64,000 nucleotides of DNA from JAPHSX01 sp039714395 (GCA_039714395.1 JBDLJH010000008.1:1-64000), one strand, 5' to 3'. Numbered from the stretch's first letter, positions 50,301 through 58,676 are shown. Program-made: numbers and translations. Notes: generated by a model not told the origin, from the sequence alone.

Positions 50301-51308
50301 GTGAGTCGCATTGATGGCCTAAAACGTATTACTGCGATGCATGATGAAATTCGTCAGATCCGCTTCTCCTGTGAGGATAATGAGTTTAACGTTACTGCCA
50401 GTGCCGGTCTTGCAGAGATCAACGATGCCAGTGACAGTAGTGGCAGATTGTTGAGTGCGGTGGATGCGGCCTGCTTTACTGCCAAGGATCAGGGGCGTGA
50501 CAATATTCAGATCCACAATCCAGAGAACACTCGTATCAGCGACCGTACCAGCATCCTCGAGTGGGTGGGCCGTATTAACGTGTTGTTTGAGAAGGACCTG
50601 ATCCAGTTGCGTTGTCAGAAGATTGATCCGGTACAGAAGACTGTTAACTCTTTACCACACTACGAAGTGCTGCTCGATGTGTATGATGAGGAGGGCAATA
50701 AGGTGCCGACGGAAGAGTTTATCGTCGCCGCCGAGCGCTATAACCGTATTATCGATATCGATACCTGGGTAGTTGATAGTGTACTGAAATGGCTGGAAGA
50801 TCATCGTAGTAAGCTTAACCGTATTAACGGTATCTCTATCAACCTGTCCGGTAACTCCATCGGTAATCGCAAGTTCATGGAGCATCTTCAGGAACGTCTG
50901 TCGGTAGAGGGTTTCCCGGTTGAGAAGGTGATCTTCGAGGTTACTGAGACCATCGCCATCAACAATATTGATAATGCTGCCCGTTTCATGCGTAAGCTTA
51001 AAGAGATCGGCTGCAGGTTCTCGCTGGATGATTTTGGTAGCGGTACCTCCTCGTATTCCTATCTCAAATCACTGCCCATCGACTACTTGAAGATCGACGG
51101 TGCTTTCATCAAGGATATTGCTAAAAATTCCCATGATTACGCGGTGGTGAAATCGATTAACGAGATCGGGCATACGATGGGTAAGAAGACGGTGGCGGAG
51201 TTCGTGGAGGATGAGTTTGCGTTCCAGGCGCTTAAGACTATCGGCCTCGATTACGTACAGGGCTTTGGTATTGAGAAGCCGATCCCACTCAAGAGTCTGT
51301 TTGGCTAA
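47307..51308 (+). CDS. PilZ-DUF1631-GGDEF-EAL signalling protein
   Basis: A 1333-residue c-di-GMP-type protein. PilZ-like N-terminus to about 105 (RAFPRFPLTLDVS, RDYCASGMFLL); DUF1631 with long helices from about 110 to 900, interrupted by a Pro/Gln/Ala-rich linker near 345-450; GGDEF domain with HDELTGLLNRKSFE near 912 and intact ARLGGDEFAIIL near 985; EAL domain whose signature reads EVLLD (near 1119) in place of EALLR, while NLSGN, EVTET, LDDFGSG and YLKIDG are conserved. No membrane segment. The GGDEF part looks able to make c-di-GMP; the EAL part may be impaired. GTG 47307 follows GGAGAG. Stand-alone gene. Confidence 0.88.
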   Translation: MTNQRAFPRFPLTLDVSIIVPGKGAQVCRVRDYCASGMFLLCDDKSKTIANGTEISIQFSNPNNQTESLQLSGKVARAMQHGLGVSFVAPSQVAMMVLAQQAEKQAAAIQQSGGSISGDVSAIVRSCRKMGMGTLNKMVTDFFDTVNEKLFEASEQLTTNAQQSAFLGAMNELRKDKDKLSAAIISGLEQRFEVLDTVGYTPSSVTPETEAEDGLSLVDNQEFDNWLVVRSIASKIEGHMVDELEALETRLAAIAVNRIDKENNPVGPLAVASVFNQTLDTLVLEDVAKKAIFLVMEGVFDDELHTLYDELNKMLIGQGVLPELKKKMEVVKVPGSDSGGGYVEPGMDATEGLAEEGQPQVAQQPQGGGYRGGAAMPQGGGVAPPPQGAPAGAAQMPLSAEGSTPPTPQQAAPQAVPQQPVVSGSAAPRLNYSRAAAPAAASLRPVAPAMPYQDMQELMRLQGSGVDAVPAAPNGYFSSGEVVQALAHLEGAVAAADRAKLDAMGHAKMLAETLSSLTGEEGKGLSDEDRETVTYVGGLFSSMHEDQLLPGVAKPWLERIEVPLLKAGIIDPSMMEDAEHPARQVVNRLEQVGRHVEHDKSEKREDIRQQVEALLGSIQKRVDEDPEVFAEVVGGLDEIREGYSATYRSGVEFIVKECEKESSLNRVRDAILHALNELLGKREVPKIILTLLESGFKNLLFRTHLKSGSDSDAYKSYLGFIDLLTARLAKREPVKAKKLAADTTLLQWLPRMLANASKDEARNKALTNEVKSYLSGEVQPAMQYVPALIVKSTHQDETHSKPDELDLGAWQLVLDDVREIGDGETFVFEDEDNGEQEVTLVWRDEEDKPPRYVFADNSGEKMLDLSLGEVANRLYHNVLARMEVRDLSVTERATYDFLQNIHNNLSRQAQHDELTGLLNRKSFERKLENAYNQAIASESSGVVGYFDLDRFNVINTTCGHSSGDKLLEQIADIFKENTGEGATTARLGGDEFAIILEGVSRIDGLKRITAMHDEIRQIRFSCEDNEFNVTASAGLAEINDASDSSGRLLSAVDAACFTAKDQGRDNIQIHNPENTRISDRTSILEWVGRINVLFEKDLIQLRCQKIDPVQKTVNSLPHYEVLLDVYDEEGNKVPTEEFIVAAERYNRIIDIDTWVVDSVLKWLEDHRSKLNRINGISINLSGNSIGNRKFMEHLQERLSVEGFPVEKVIFEVTETIAINNIDNAARFMRKLKEIGCRFSLDDFGSGTSSYSYLKSLPIDYLKIDGAFIKDIAKNSHDYAVVKSINEIGHTMGKKTVAEFVEDEFAFQALKTIGLDYVQGFGIEKPIPLKSLFG

Positions 51309-51424
51309 TCTTCAGAGGATAACCAGTCACATCAGTTATCGACGCTAAGCCCCTGTTTCGCAAGTCAGGGGTGTTTTGAGTGCTTGGTTTTGTACTGTAG
51401 CGACGGTATAGTCTCGATTCGACC

Positions 51425-51600
51425 ATGGCTCCTGTGGGAGAGAGCGGCAGCGGGCAACCGTGATGCCGCCGCCGAAGGCGCAACCCGCCCGGAATCGCTC
51501 AGGCAAAAGGACCACAGGAACCTGTCGACTCTGGAGAGAGATCTCACGCGTGATCCACCGAAGGGGCCAAGCTCTCAGGTGCCAGGACAGAGGGGCGACA
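51425..51600 (+). promoter_or_regulatory. Tandem glycine riboswitch (gcvT element)
   Basis: Two aptamers in series. Aptamer 1: P1 CCTGTGG (51431-51437) with CCACAGG (51511-51517), GGGAGAGAGC, CCGCCGAAGGCGCAACCCGC and AATCGCTCAGGCAAAAGGACC. Aptamer 2 from about 51526: CTCTGGAGAGAG, CACCGAAGGGGCCAAGCTCTCAGG and GCCAGGACAGAGGGG. These are the known conserved elements of glycine riboswitches. It precedes a terminator and then lipA and the gcv genes. Confidence 0.95.
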
Positions 51601-51632
51601 AATGACTATGAGGTCATTTGTCGCCCTTTTTT
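51593..51632 (+). terminator. Expression-platform terminator of the glycine riboswitch
   Basis: GGGCGACAAATGAC and GTCATTTGTCGCCC form a perfect 14-bp stem with a 6-base loop and a TTTTTT tail. Its left arm overlaps the end of aptamer 2, so glycine binding could open or close it. In most glycine riboswitches glycine turns expression on. Confidence 0.92.
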
Positions 51633-51739
51633 ATGTCAGGTCGAACGGGCAGAAAACTGCTTCTGCGTTTTCTGCACACTCCCCATTCATGGGGAGCGTA
51701 TGCCGTGGGCGCGGTGTGTTTGCTTATTAAAGGTTTGTT

Positions 51740-52636
51740 ATGACGAAACAGTTGATATCCATCCCGGTATTTGACCACTCGGCGCGGCCTAACGTCAGCC
51801 GCATGCCGTCCTGGATTCGTCAATCACTGGCTAATGGTGACTACGCGGCTACCGCTAAGGTGGTGCATAGCCATGGTCTGAATACGGTTTGTGAGGAGGC
51901 ACGTTGCCCCAATAAGGGGGAGTGCTGGGGTCGTGGTACCGCTACGTTTATGTTGCTGGGCGATACCTGTACCCGGGCCTGTGGTTTTTGTGCAGTGAAT
52001 ACCGGCCAGCCCGAGAGCGTTGATTTTGACGAGCCGCGTCGTGTGGTCGAGGCGGTAGAGGGAATGGGGCTGGGTTATGTGGTCCTAACCTCGGTCAATC
52101 GAGACGAATTGGCCGATGGTGGTATCGGGATCTACGCGGCAACGCTTAGCGGCCTGCGTCAGGCCCTGCCCGAGCTGGGTATTGAGGTGCTGACCCCTGA
52201 TTTTCGACACTGCCAGGAGCAGGCGGTGTTCCTGCTTGGTGAGGCGATGGAAGGAGATAAACTGGTGTGGGGCCACAATGTGGAAACCGTCCCTTCGCTC
52301 TACAAAACGGTACGCAAGGGGAGCAAATACGAACGCTCGCTGCGCCTGCTGGAGCTGGCAGCGGCAATACCCTCGGTGGAGGCGAAGTCATCACTGATGC
52401 TTGGCCTCGGAGAGAGTTTTGAAGAGGTGGTATCCGTGATGCACGACCTGCATAGTGCAGGGGTTAGTCGCCTCGCCCTGGGCCAGTATCTACGCCCTAG
52501 CAAGTACCACCTGCCGGTGCATGAATATATCGAGCCAGAGACCTTCGCTGCCTACGAGGCCGAGGCCAGGGCTCTGGGATTTACGTGGGTTAAGGCTGGG
52601 GCGATGGTGCGCTCTTCCTACCATGCCGAAGAATAA
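51740..52636 (+). CDS. lipA: Lipoyl synthase LipA
   Basis: Radical-SAM enzyme that inserts two sulfurs into octanoyl groups on carrier proteins. 298 residues. The auxiliary cluster ligands are C-E-E-A-R-C-P-N-K-G-E-C near 52-63, and the radical-SAM motif is CTRACGFC near 78-85. GLGESFEEV near 220-228 and the terminal RSSYHAEE with the conserved Ser are present. It is the first gene after the glycine riboswitch, which suggests it serves lipoylation of GcvH. No lipB or lplA is visible in this window. Confidence 0.94.
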   Translation: MTKQLISIPVFDHSARPNVSRMPSWIRQSLANGDYAATAKVVHSHGLNTVCEEARCPNKGECWGRGTATFMLLGDTCTRACGFCAVNTGQPESVDFDEPRRVVEAVEGMGLGYVVLTSVNRDELADGGIGIYAATLSGLRQALPELGIEVLTPDFRHCQEQAVFLLGEAMEGDKLVWGHNVETVPSLYKTVRKGSKYERSLRLLELAAAIPSVEAKSSLMLGLGESFEEVVSVMHDLHSAGVSRLALGQYLRPSKYHLPVHEYIEPETFAAYEAEARALGFTWVKAGAMVRSSYHAEE

Positions 52637-52665
52637 AGGGAACCACAGAAATTGATCCTTCACTC

Positions 52666-52784
52666 TCTGGCGGCGTTCACCCTAAAGGGTACGATGAAAA
52701 ATGGATTCAAAATGCTCATTTACTATTTGTAAACTGCGCTTTCTGCGTGCCCTTTGGGTATTCATCCATTTTTGCCTTGCCAGA
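52666..52784. repeat. Long imperfect inverted repeat between lipA and gcvT
   Basis: TCTGGC (52666-52671) pairs with GCCAGA (52779-52784), and AAAAATGGAT (52697-52706) with ATCCATTTTT (52764-52773). ACCCTAAAGGGT and CCCTTTGGGTA lie between the outer and inner arms. It looks like a short palindromic mobile repeat (MITE-like) that landed in the operon spacer. It might also act as an RNA hairpin. Confidence 0.7.
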
Positions 52785-52835
52785 AAGCAAATGCTCTAAT
52801 TTTTGAGGCACCCTTAGTAGTTAATTTCAGGACAG

Positions 52836-53915
52836 ATGATGATTAAAAGGACAGCACTTTACGCCGCCCATGTTGCCGAAGGGGCCAAGCTGGTCGACTT
52901 TACCGGGTGGGAGATGCCTATCCATTACGGCTCACAGCTGGATGAGCACCATATCGTGCGCAGTTCCGCCGGTATGTTTGATGTCTCGCACATGTGCGTG
53001 GTTGATCTGCATGGCATCCGCAGTCGCGACATGCTGCGTTTCATGATGGCCAATGATGTGGCCAAGCTCGACGGGCAGCCCGGGAAGGCACTCTATAGCT
53101 GCATGCTCAATGAACGTGGCGGGGTGATCGATGACCTCATCATCTATCATATGGATACCGCCTGGTACCGTCTGGTGGTTAATGCCGGTACTCGCAATAA
53201 AGATCTGGCCTGGCTGGCTAAGCACGCCTCCTCCTTCGATGTGGATGTGATCGAGCGGGATGATCTGGCGATAATCGCAGTGCAGGGGCCCGAGGCTCGC
53301 GCCAGGGTACATACCGTGCTGGGTTCTGCTGTGAGTCGCCTTAGTCGCTTTTCTGCCGCCGAGGAGGGTGAGTTATTTGTTGCCCGTACGGGTTATACCG
53401 GTGAGGATGGTTATGAGATCGTGGTACCGGTAGAGCAGGCCGAGGATTTGTGGCACAAGCTGCGTGATGCTGGGGTTCTCCCCTGCGGCCTGGGTGCACG
53501 TGATACCTTGCGCCTGGAGGCGGGGATGAATCTTTACGGTCAGGACATGAATGATGATACCTCACCACTGATCTCTGGCCTGGCCTGGACTGTGGCACTA
53601 CAGCCCGAGGGCCGTCAGTTTATTGGCCGCGAGCGGTTGGAGGCCGAACGTGAACAGGGGGTCACCCAGCGTCTGGTTGGCTTGCTGCTGGAAGATAAAG
53701 GTGTGCTGCGTGCCCACCAGAGGGTGACTATCGAGGGCCTCGGTGAGGGGGAGACCACCAGCGGCAGTTTCTCGCCGACCCTCGGCAAGTCGATTGCACT
53801 GGCCCGTGTACCGGTGGGTGATGCGGAGCGGTGCAGTGTTGAGATCCGCAATCGCCAGTTGACGGCAAGAATTGTAAAGCTACCGTTTGTAAAAAACGGC
53901 AAACCATCATATTGA
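52836..53915 (+). CDS. gcvT: Glycine cleavage T protein, aminomethyltransferase
   Basis: Transfers the aminomethyl carbon from GcvH to tetrahydrofolate, giving 5,10-methylene-THF and ammonia. 359 residues. RTALYAAHVAEGAKLVDFTGWEMPIHYGS is the N-terminus, GMFDVSHM near 48-55, the folate-binding AGTRNKDLAWL region near 116-126 and GLGARDTLRLEAGMNLYGQDM near 218-238. ATG at 52836 or 52839. The spacer to lipA is 199 bp and holds a palindromic repeat. Confidence 0.96.
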   Translation: MMIKRTALYAAHVAEGAKLVDFTGWEMPIHYGSQLDEHHIVRSSAGMFDVSHMCVVDLHGIRSRDMLRFMMANDVAKLDGQPGKALYSCMLNERGGVIDDLIIYHMDTAWYRLVVNAGTRNKDLAWLAKHASSFDVDVIERDDLAIIAVQGPEARARVHTVLGSAVSRLSRFSAAEEGELFVARTGYTGEDGYEIVVPVEQAEDLWHKLRDAGVLPCGLGARDTLRLEAGMNLYGQDMNDDTSPLISGLAWTVALQPEGRQFIGRERLEAEREQGVTQRLVGLLLEDKGVLRAHQRVTIEGLGEGETTSGSFSPTLGKSIALARVPVGDAERCSVEIRNRQLTARIVKLPFVKNGKPSY

Positions 53916-53946
53916 TACGAACAGGATCATTAAAGAGGAAACAGAG

Positions 53947-54327
53947 ATGAGTAATCTGCCCCAGGAATTGAAGTACAGCAAAAGCCATGAGTGGGTACGC
54001 CAGGAGGAGGACGGTTCTGTCACCGTTGGTATCTCTGATCATGCCCAGGGACTGCTGGGTGACATGGTCTTCGTTGAGCTGCCAGAGATTGATCGTGAGA
54101 TGGGTGTAGAGGAGGAGTGTGCAGTGGTTGAGTCGGTAAAGGCCGCCTCTGATGTCTACTCACCGGTCGCCGGTACCGTAACCGAGGTCAACGCTGCGGT
54201 GGAGGATAGCCCTGAGCTGGTTAACCAGGATCCCTATGGTGAGGGCTGGTTGTTTAAGCTCAGGGATGTCAGTGGCCTGGATGATTTACTCGATGCTGAC
54301 GCCTATGCGGCGACAGTTGAAGAATAG
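53947..54327 (+). CDS. gcvH: Glycine cleavage H protein
   Basis: Lipoyl carrier that shuttles the aminomethyl group between P, T and L proteins. 126 residues with the lipoyl attachment Lys65 in ESVKAASDVYSPVAG. SKSHEWVRQEEDGSVTVGIS is the family start. A good AGAGGAA ribosome-binding site is present. LipA, in the same cluster, would modify it. The L protein (dihydrolipoamide dehydrogenase) is not in this window. Confidence 0.97.
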   Translation: MSNLPQELKYSKSHEWVRQEEDGSVTVGISDHAQGLLGDMVFVELPEIDREMGVEEECAVVESVKAASDVYSPVAGTVTEVNAAVEDSPELVNQDPYGEGWLFKLRDVSGLDDLLDADAYAATVEE

Positions 54328-54371
54328 AGCCTTGTTAGTAGCCTCTCTATAACACTCTGCGGAAGCGAACC

Positions 54372-55802
54372 ATGCCGTTTATTCCCCATACCGAAGATGA
54401 TGTGCACGCCATGTTGGCGGCCATCGGTGTCGATAGCATCGGTGCCCTGTTCGATGAGATCCCGGCTAATCTAAAGTCCGAAGGTCTGCCCACCATCCCC
54501 GAGGGGATGGGTGAGATGGGCGTCGGTAAATTGATGCAACAGCGTGCTGCCGAGGATGGTCAGCCACTCTGCTTTATCGGTGCCGGTGCCTACGAGCACC
54601 ACATCCCGGCAGCGGTATGGGAGCTGGTGACCCGCGGCGAGTTTTACTCCGCCTACACCCCCTATCAGGCCGAGGCAAGTCAGGGCACGCTGCAGCTGGT
54701 CTACGAGTTCCAGACTATGATCGCCGGGCTCACCGGTATGGATGTGGCCAACGCCTCGCTCTATGACGGGGCCTCGGCGCTGGCCGAGGCGGTGCTGATG
54801 GCGATTCGTGCCAACCGCAAATCAAAATCAAAGCGCATCCTGATACCCGCCACGGTACACCCTGATTACCGTCGTGTGGTCGATACCATCGTGCGCAACC
54901 AGGGCATTACCCTGGAGCTGATCGACTACGATGCGACTCGCGGTAATATTGATGTCTCCTCCCTGGCAAAGTATGAGGGCGAGGATTTTGCTGCACTGGT
55001 GATCCCGCAGCCCAACTTCTTCGGTGTACTCGAAGAGGTCGATGCCCTCACCGACTGGGCCCATGCCAACAACATGCTGGCCATTGGTCTGGTCAATCCA
55101 ACGGCGATGGCACTGCTGACCCCGCCGGGTGAGTGGGGTGCGAGTGGCGCGGATATCGCCTGTGGCGAGGGGCAGCCATTGGGCTCCCCCCTCGCTTCCG
55201 GTGGCCCCTACTTTGGCTTTATGGCCTGCAAGCAGGCGATGGTGCGGCAGATGCCGGGGCGTATCGTCGGTGCCACGGTCGACCTTGATGGTAAGCGAGG
55301 CTATACCCTCACTCTACAGGCACGTGAGCAGCACATCCGCCGCTCCAAGGCGACTTCAAATATCTGCACTAATCAGGGATTGCTGGCCGCAGCTGCTACC
55401 ATTTACATGGCACTGCTGGGGCCACAGGGTTTACGTAATGTGGCCGCTGCCAGCCATGCCAATACCCGTAAGCTGATTGAAAAACTCAGCACTATCGACG
55501 GCATCGAAGTGGTCTTTAGTGGCCACAACTTCCACGAGGTGGTGTTGCGCCTCAACCAGGAGGCTGCACGGGTACTGCGTGCCCTGGCGGTGCAGGATAT
55601 CCTGGGAGGTTACCATCTGGGTGAGGATTACCCTGAGCTGGAAAACTGCCTGCTGCTTTGTGCCACCGAGACCAAGAGCGATGAGGACATCGAGCGTCTG
55701 GCGGAGAATCTGGGACGCATCATCGGTCGCAATAGTGCCCCGCAGGTGTGCCAAAAACTGAAACCCCAAGACCCCACCAAGTACGGATTTAAAGAGGAGT
55801 AA
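54372..55802 (+). CDS. gcvPA: Glycine dehydrogenase (decarboxylating) subunit 1
   Basis: N-terminal half of split P protein, 476 residues. MPFIPHTEDDVHAMLAAIGV is the typical opening, followed by CFIGAGAYEHHIPAAV near 63-78, YTPYQAEASQGTLQ near 95-108, and NICTNQGLLAAAATIYMALLG near 327-347. Needs the PLP-bearing subunit 2. Unlike E. coli, which has a single chain, this genome uses two subunits; they are separated here by one extra gene. Confidence 0.96.
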   Translation: MPFIPHTEDDVHAMLAAIGVDSIGALFDEIPANLKSEGLPTIPEGMGEMGVGKLMQQRAAEDGQPLCFIGAGAYEHHIPAAVWELVTRGEFYSAYTPYQAEASQGTLQLVYEFQTMIAGLTGMDVANASLYDGASALAEAVLMAIRANRKSKSKRILIPATVHPDYRRVVDTIVRNQGITLELIDYDATRGNIDVSSLAKYEGEDFAALVIPQPNFFGVLEEVDALTDWAHANNMLAIGLVNPTAMALLTPPGEWGASGADIACGEGQPLGSPLASGGPYFGFMACKQAMVRQMPGRIVGATVDLDGKRGYTLTLQAREQHIRRSKATSNICTNQGLLAAAATIYMALLGPQGLRNVAAASHANTRKLIEKLSTIDGIEVVFSGHNFHEVVLRLNQEAARVLRALAVQDILGGYHLGEDYPELENCLLLCATETKSDEDIERLAENLGRIIGRNSAPQVCQKLKPQDPTKYGFKEE

Positions 55803-55806
55803 GACC

Positions 55807-56757
55807 TTGTTAAAACCACTAATCGTTTTATGTGCACTATCGGTCTCTGGCCTGGTACAGGCTACCGCCACGGTTGATGATTACGCGATGAAGGCAGAGA
55901 AGGTGGCCGACGGCGTTTACGCCATCGTCTCACCGGCCAGGTCTTTCCCCAATGCTGAGAACAAGGGGTGGAACTCCAACAGCGCCTTTGTTGAAACCAG
56001 TGAAGGACTACTGGTATTCGATACAGGCTCCTCAGAGACCATCGGTAAGGCGCTGATCAAGGCCATCCGCAGCGTTAGCAAAAAGCCCATTAAGTGGGTG
56101 ATTAACTCCCACTCCCATGGCGATCACTGGCTGGGTAATGGTGCCTTTGTGGCCGAGAAACCGGCACAGATGATCGCCTCTGATGTCGCCATCGATTTGA
56201 TGAAGAGTGGCGGTTACGACTGGGTAGATCGTTTTAATACCATGAGCGATGGCGCTACCGGCAAGTTCACCCCGGTGCCGGCGAAAGACGCCGTGGTCAA
56301 GACGATGGCGCGCAATTTCGGTGGCGTGCAGGTGCAGATCCTCTTCTCCGGCAATAGCCACTCGCCGGGTGACATCGTCTTCTGGCTGCCACAAAAATCG
56401 GTGCTGCTTACCGGTGACACCATGTACACCCAACGTCCACCGGCCACCTTTGATGCGCAGGTGAAGCAGTGGGCCGTGTTCCTCAAGGAGCTGGAAGGGT
56501 TGAAGCCGAACAGCGTGATCCCCGGTCACGGCCCGGTCTCTGATATTAGTTCAGTGACCGACCTGCACGACTACTTTTCGACTCTTTGGACGCTGGTTGC
56601 CGAGGGGTATGATGAAGGGCTTCCCGACTATGAGATCGCCCCCGGCATTAAAGAGAAGATGAAGCGTTTTGAGGTGATCTACCCCGGACTTTATGAGCGC
56701 CTTGGTGAGTCGATCTCACACGTCTACCTGCAGGTAGAAGCGGCAGAGTTTGAGTAA
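55807..56757 (+). CDS. Secreted metallo-beta-lactamase-fold hydrolase
   Basis: A 316-residue exported hydrolase lying between gcvPA and gcvPB. The signal peptide is about 19 residues (LKPLIVLCALSVSGLVQA) and the mature part begins near TATVDDY. Metal ligands: H102-S-H104-G-D106-H107 in HSHGDHW, H in NSHSPGD, D in TGDTMY and H in PGHGP, giving a dinuclear zinc site. It resembles SoxH-like or quinoprotein-associated MBL proteins. TTG 55807 is preferred because AGAGGAG lies eight bases upstream and it gives a proper signal peptide. The link with glycine cleavage is not understood. Confidence 0.85.
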   Translation: MLKPLIVLCALSVSGLVQATATVDDYAMKAEKVADGVYAIVSPARSFPNAENKGWNSNSAFVETSEGLLVFDTGSSETIGKALIKAIRSVSKKPIKWVINSHSHGDHWLGNGAFVAEKPAQMIASDVAIDLMKSGGYDWVDRFNTMSDGATGKFTPVPAKDAVVKTMARNFGGVQVQILFSGNSHSPGDIVFWLPQKSVLLTGDTMYTQRPPATFDAQVKQWAVFLKELEGLKPNSVIPGHGPVSDISSVTDLHDYFSTLWTLVAEGYDEGLPDYEIAPGIKEKMKRFEVIYPGLYERLGESISHVYLQVEAAEFE

Positions 56758-56781
56758 GTTGGTATTACAGCGCGAGTCGAT

Positions 56782-58239
56782 ATGATGTTAATTTTTGAAC
56801 AGTCAAAACCCACTCGCCTGAATACGGCGCAAGCGCCGCAGGCGGGCGATGTCTCTGACATTCCCGAGAAGTTCCTGCGCAGATCCAAGCCTACCCTGCC
56901 CGAGGTCTCGGAGATGCAGGTGGTGCGCCACTACACCCGCCTGTCGCAGAAGAACTTTTCCATTGATACCCACTTCTATCCGCTCGGCTCCTGCACCATG
57001 AAGTACAACCCGCGTGGTGCCAACACGCTGGCGATGCTGCCCGGTTTTCTTGGTCGTCATCCCAGGGCACCGGTAGAGACGCATGGTCAGGGCATTCTCG
57101 CCTGCCTGTTTGAGCTGCAGGAGATGCTAAAAGATATCACCGGCATGCAGGGCTGCTCGCTCACACCGATGGCCGGGGCGCAGGGGGAGTTTGCCGGGGT
57201 GGCGATGATCCGCGCCTATCACGATGCCCGTGGCGATGATGGGCGCAGTGAGATCCTCTGCCCCGATGCGGCGCACGGCACCAACCCGGCCACCGCCGTG
57301 ATGTGCGGCTATAAGGTGAAGGAGATCCCCACCGATGGCAACGGCGATGTGGATCTTGAGGCACTTAAAGCTGCCGTTGGCCCGCAGACAGCCGGTATCA
57401 TGCTCACCAACCCATCCACCCTCGGTGTGTTCGAGCGGCGCATTAAGGAGATCGCCGAGGTGGTGCATCAGGCCGGCGGCCTGCTCTACTACGATGGGGC
57501 CAACCTCAACGCCATTCTCGGCAAGGTGAAGCCCGGCGATATGGGTTTTGATGTGGTGCACCTTAACCTGCACAAGACCTTCTCCACCCCCCACGGCGGT
57601 GGGGGGCCCGGTGCAGGCCCTGTTGTGGTAGGTGAGCGCCTGCTTCCCTTCCTTCCCGTGCCGATGGTGGGTCGTGATGGCGATGATTACCACTGGCTCA
57701 CTGAGAAGGATTGTCCTCAGTCGATAGGCCGGCTCTCCGCCCACATGGGCAATGCCGGTATCCTGCTGCGTGCCTATATCTATGCCCGCATGCTGGGGCG
57801 CGAGGGGATGGAGCGTGTTGCCGAGTATGCAACCCTTAATGCCAACTACATGCTCGCCGAGTTGAAGAAGGCCGATTTTGAGATGGCCTTCCCGGATCGC
57901 CGTGCTACTCACGAATTTATCCTTACGCTAAAAAAAGAGGCGAAGGAGATGGGTGTCAGCGCGATGGACTTTGCCAAGCGCCTGCTCGACTACGGCATGC
58001 ACGCCCCCACCACCTACTTCCCGCTACTGGTGCCTGAGTGTTTTCTTATCGAGCCGACGGAGACCGAAGACCGCGAAACTCTCGATGAGTTTATTGCTGC
58101 GATGGTGGCGATACGCAAGGAGGCAGAGGATAGCCCTGAGCTGGTAAAGGGCGCACCACATACCCTGCCGGCAAAGCGTCTGGATGATGTAAAGGCGGCG
58201 CGGGAACTCGATTTGGTGTGGCAAGAAAATAAGCCGTAA
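56782..58239 (+). CDS. gcvPB: Glycine dehydrogenase (decarboxylating) subunit 2
   Basis: PLP-bearing half of split P protein, 485 residues. K265 in HLNLHKTFSTPHGGGGPG forms the Schiff base with PLP. YPLGSCTMKYNPRGAN near 72-87 and SLTPMAGAQGEFAGVAM near 125-142 are conserved. Two starts, 56782 and 56785, are equivalent. It completes the cluster lipA-gcvT-gcvH-gcvPA-MBL-gcvPB. Confidence 0.96.
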   Translation: MMLIFEQSKPTRLNTAQAPQAGDVSDIPEKFLRRSKPTLPEVSEMQVVRHYTRLSQKNFSIDTHFYPLGSCTMKYNPRGANTLAMLPGFLGRHPRAPVETHGQGILACLFELQEMLKDITGMQGCSLTPMAGAQGEFAGVAMIRAYHDARGDDGRSEILCPDAAHGTNPATAVMCGYKVKEIPTDGNGDVDLEALKAAVGPQTAGIMLTNPSTLGVFERRIKEIAEVVHQAGGLLYYDGANLNAILGKVKPGDMGFDVVHLNLHKTFSTPHGGGGPGAGPVVVGERLLPFLPVPMVGRDGDDYHWLTEKDCPQSIGRLSAHMGNAGILLRAYIYARMLGREGMERVAEYATLNANYMLAELKKADFEMAFPDRRATHEFILTLKKEAKEMGVSAMDFAKRLLDYGMHAPTTYFPLLVPECFLIEPTETEDRETLDEFIAAMVAIRKEAEDSPELVKGAPHTLPAKRLDDVKAARELDLVWQENKP

Positions 58240-58307
58240 ATTAATTATCAACTTATAGGGTGCAGTTGAATGTGGCTGTCTCTTTTGAAGTTTAAGAAGG
58301 TGTCATT

Positions 58308-58676
58308 ATGAAGCCAAATAATCCGGGTCTGACCCACGTCGTTGCTGCTTTTGGCTACTCGATGAAGGGCATACGTGCAGCCTTTATTCATGAGCGAGCA
58401 TTTCGTCTGGAGCTGGTTGCCGGGTTGATTCTTTTTCCACTCGCTTTATGGCTTGGACGGAGCGGGGTAGAATTTGCGATTCTCTTGGGAAGTCTCTTTC
58501 TGGTACTTGCCTTTGAGATGGTGAACTCTTCTATTGAAGCGGTTGTGGATCGCGTGGGTACTGATTTTCATGAGCTCTCTGGTCGAGCCAAAGATCTGGG
58601 TTCCGCCTCTGTTTTCTTTGCACAGATGAATGCTGTTGTTGTGTGGGCTTGTATTTTGTACGACCGTTTTATTTGA
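58308..58676 (+). CDS. dgkA: Diacylglycerol kinase DgkA
   Basis: Small inner-membrane enzyme that phosphorylates diacylglycerol. The 122 residues include FIHERAFRLELVAG (E-x-A-F-R) and the active-site segment EMVNSSIEAVVDRVG near 70-84, followed by KDLGSASVFFAQMNAVVVW. Three membrane helices are evident. It follows gcvPB by 68 bp; co-transcription is possible but there is no functional link. Confidence 0.95.
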   Translation: MKPNNPGLTHVVAAFGYSMKGIRAAFIHERAFRLELVAGLILFPLALWLGRSGVEFAILLGSLFLVLAFEMVNSSIEAVVDRVGTDFHELSGRAKDLGSASVFFAQMNAVVVWACILYDRFI

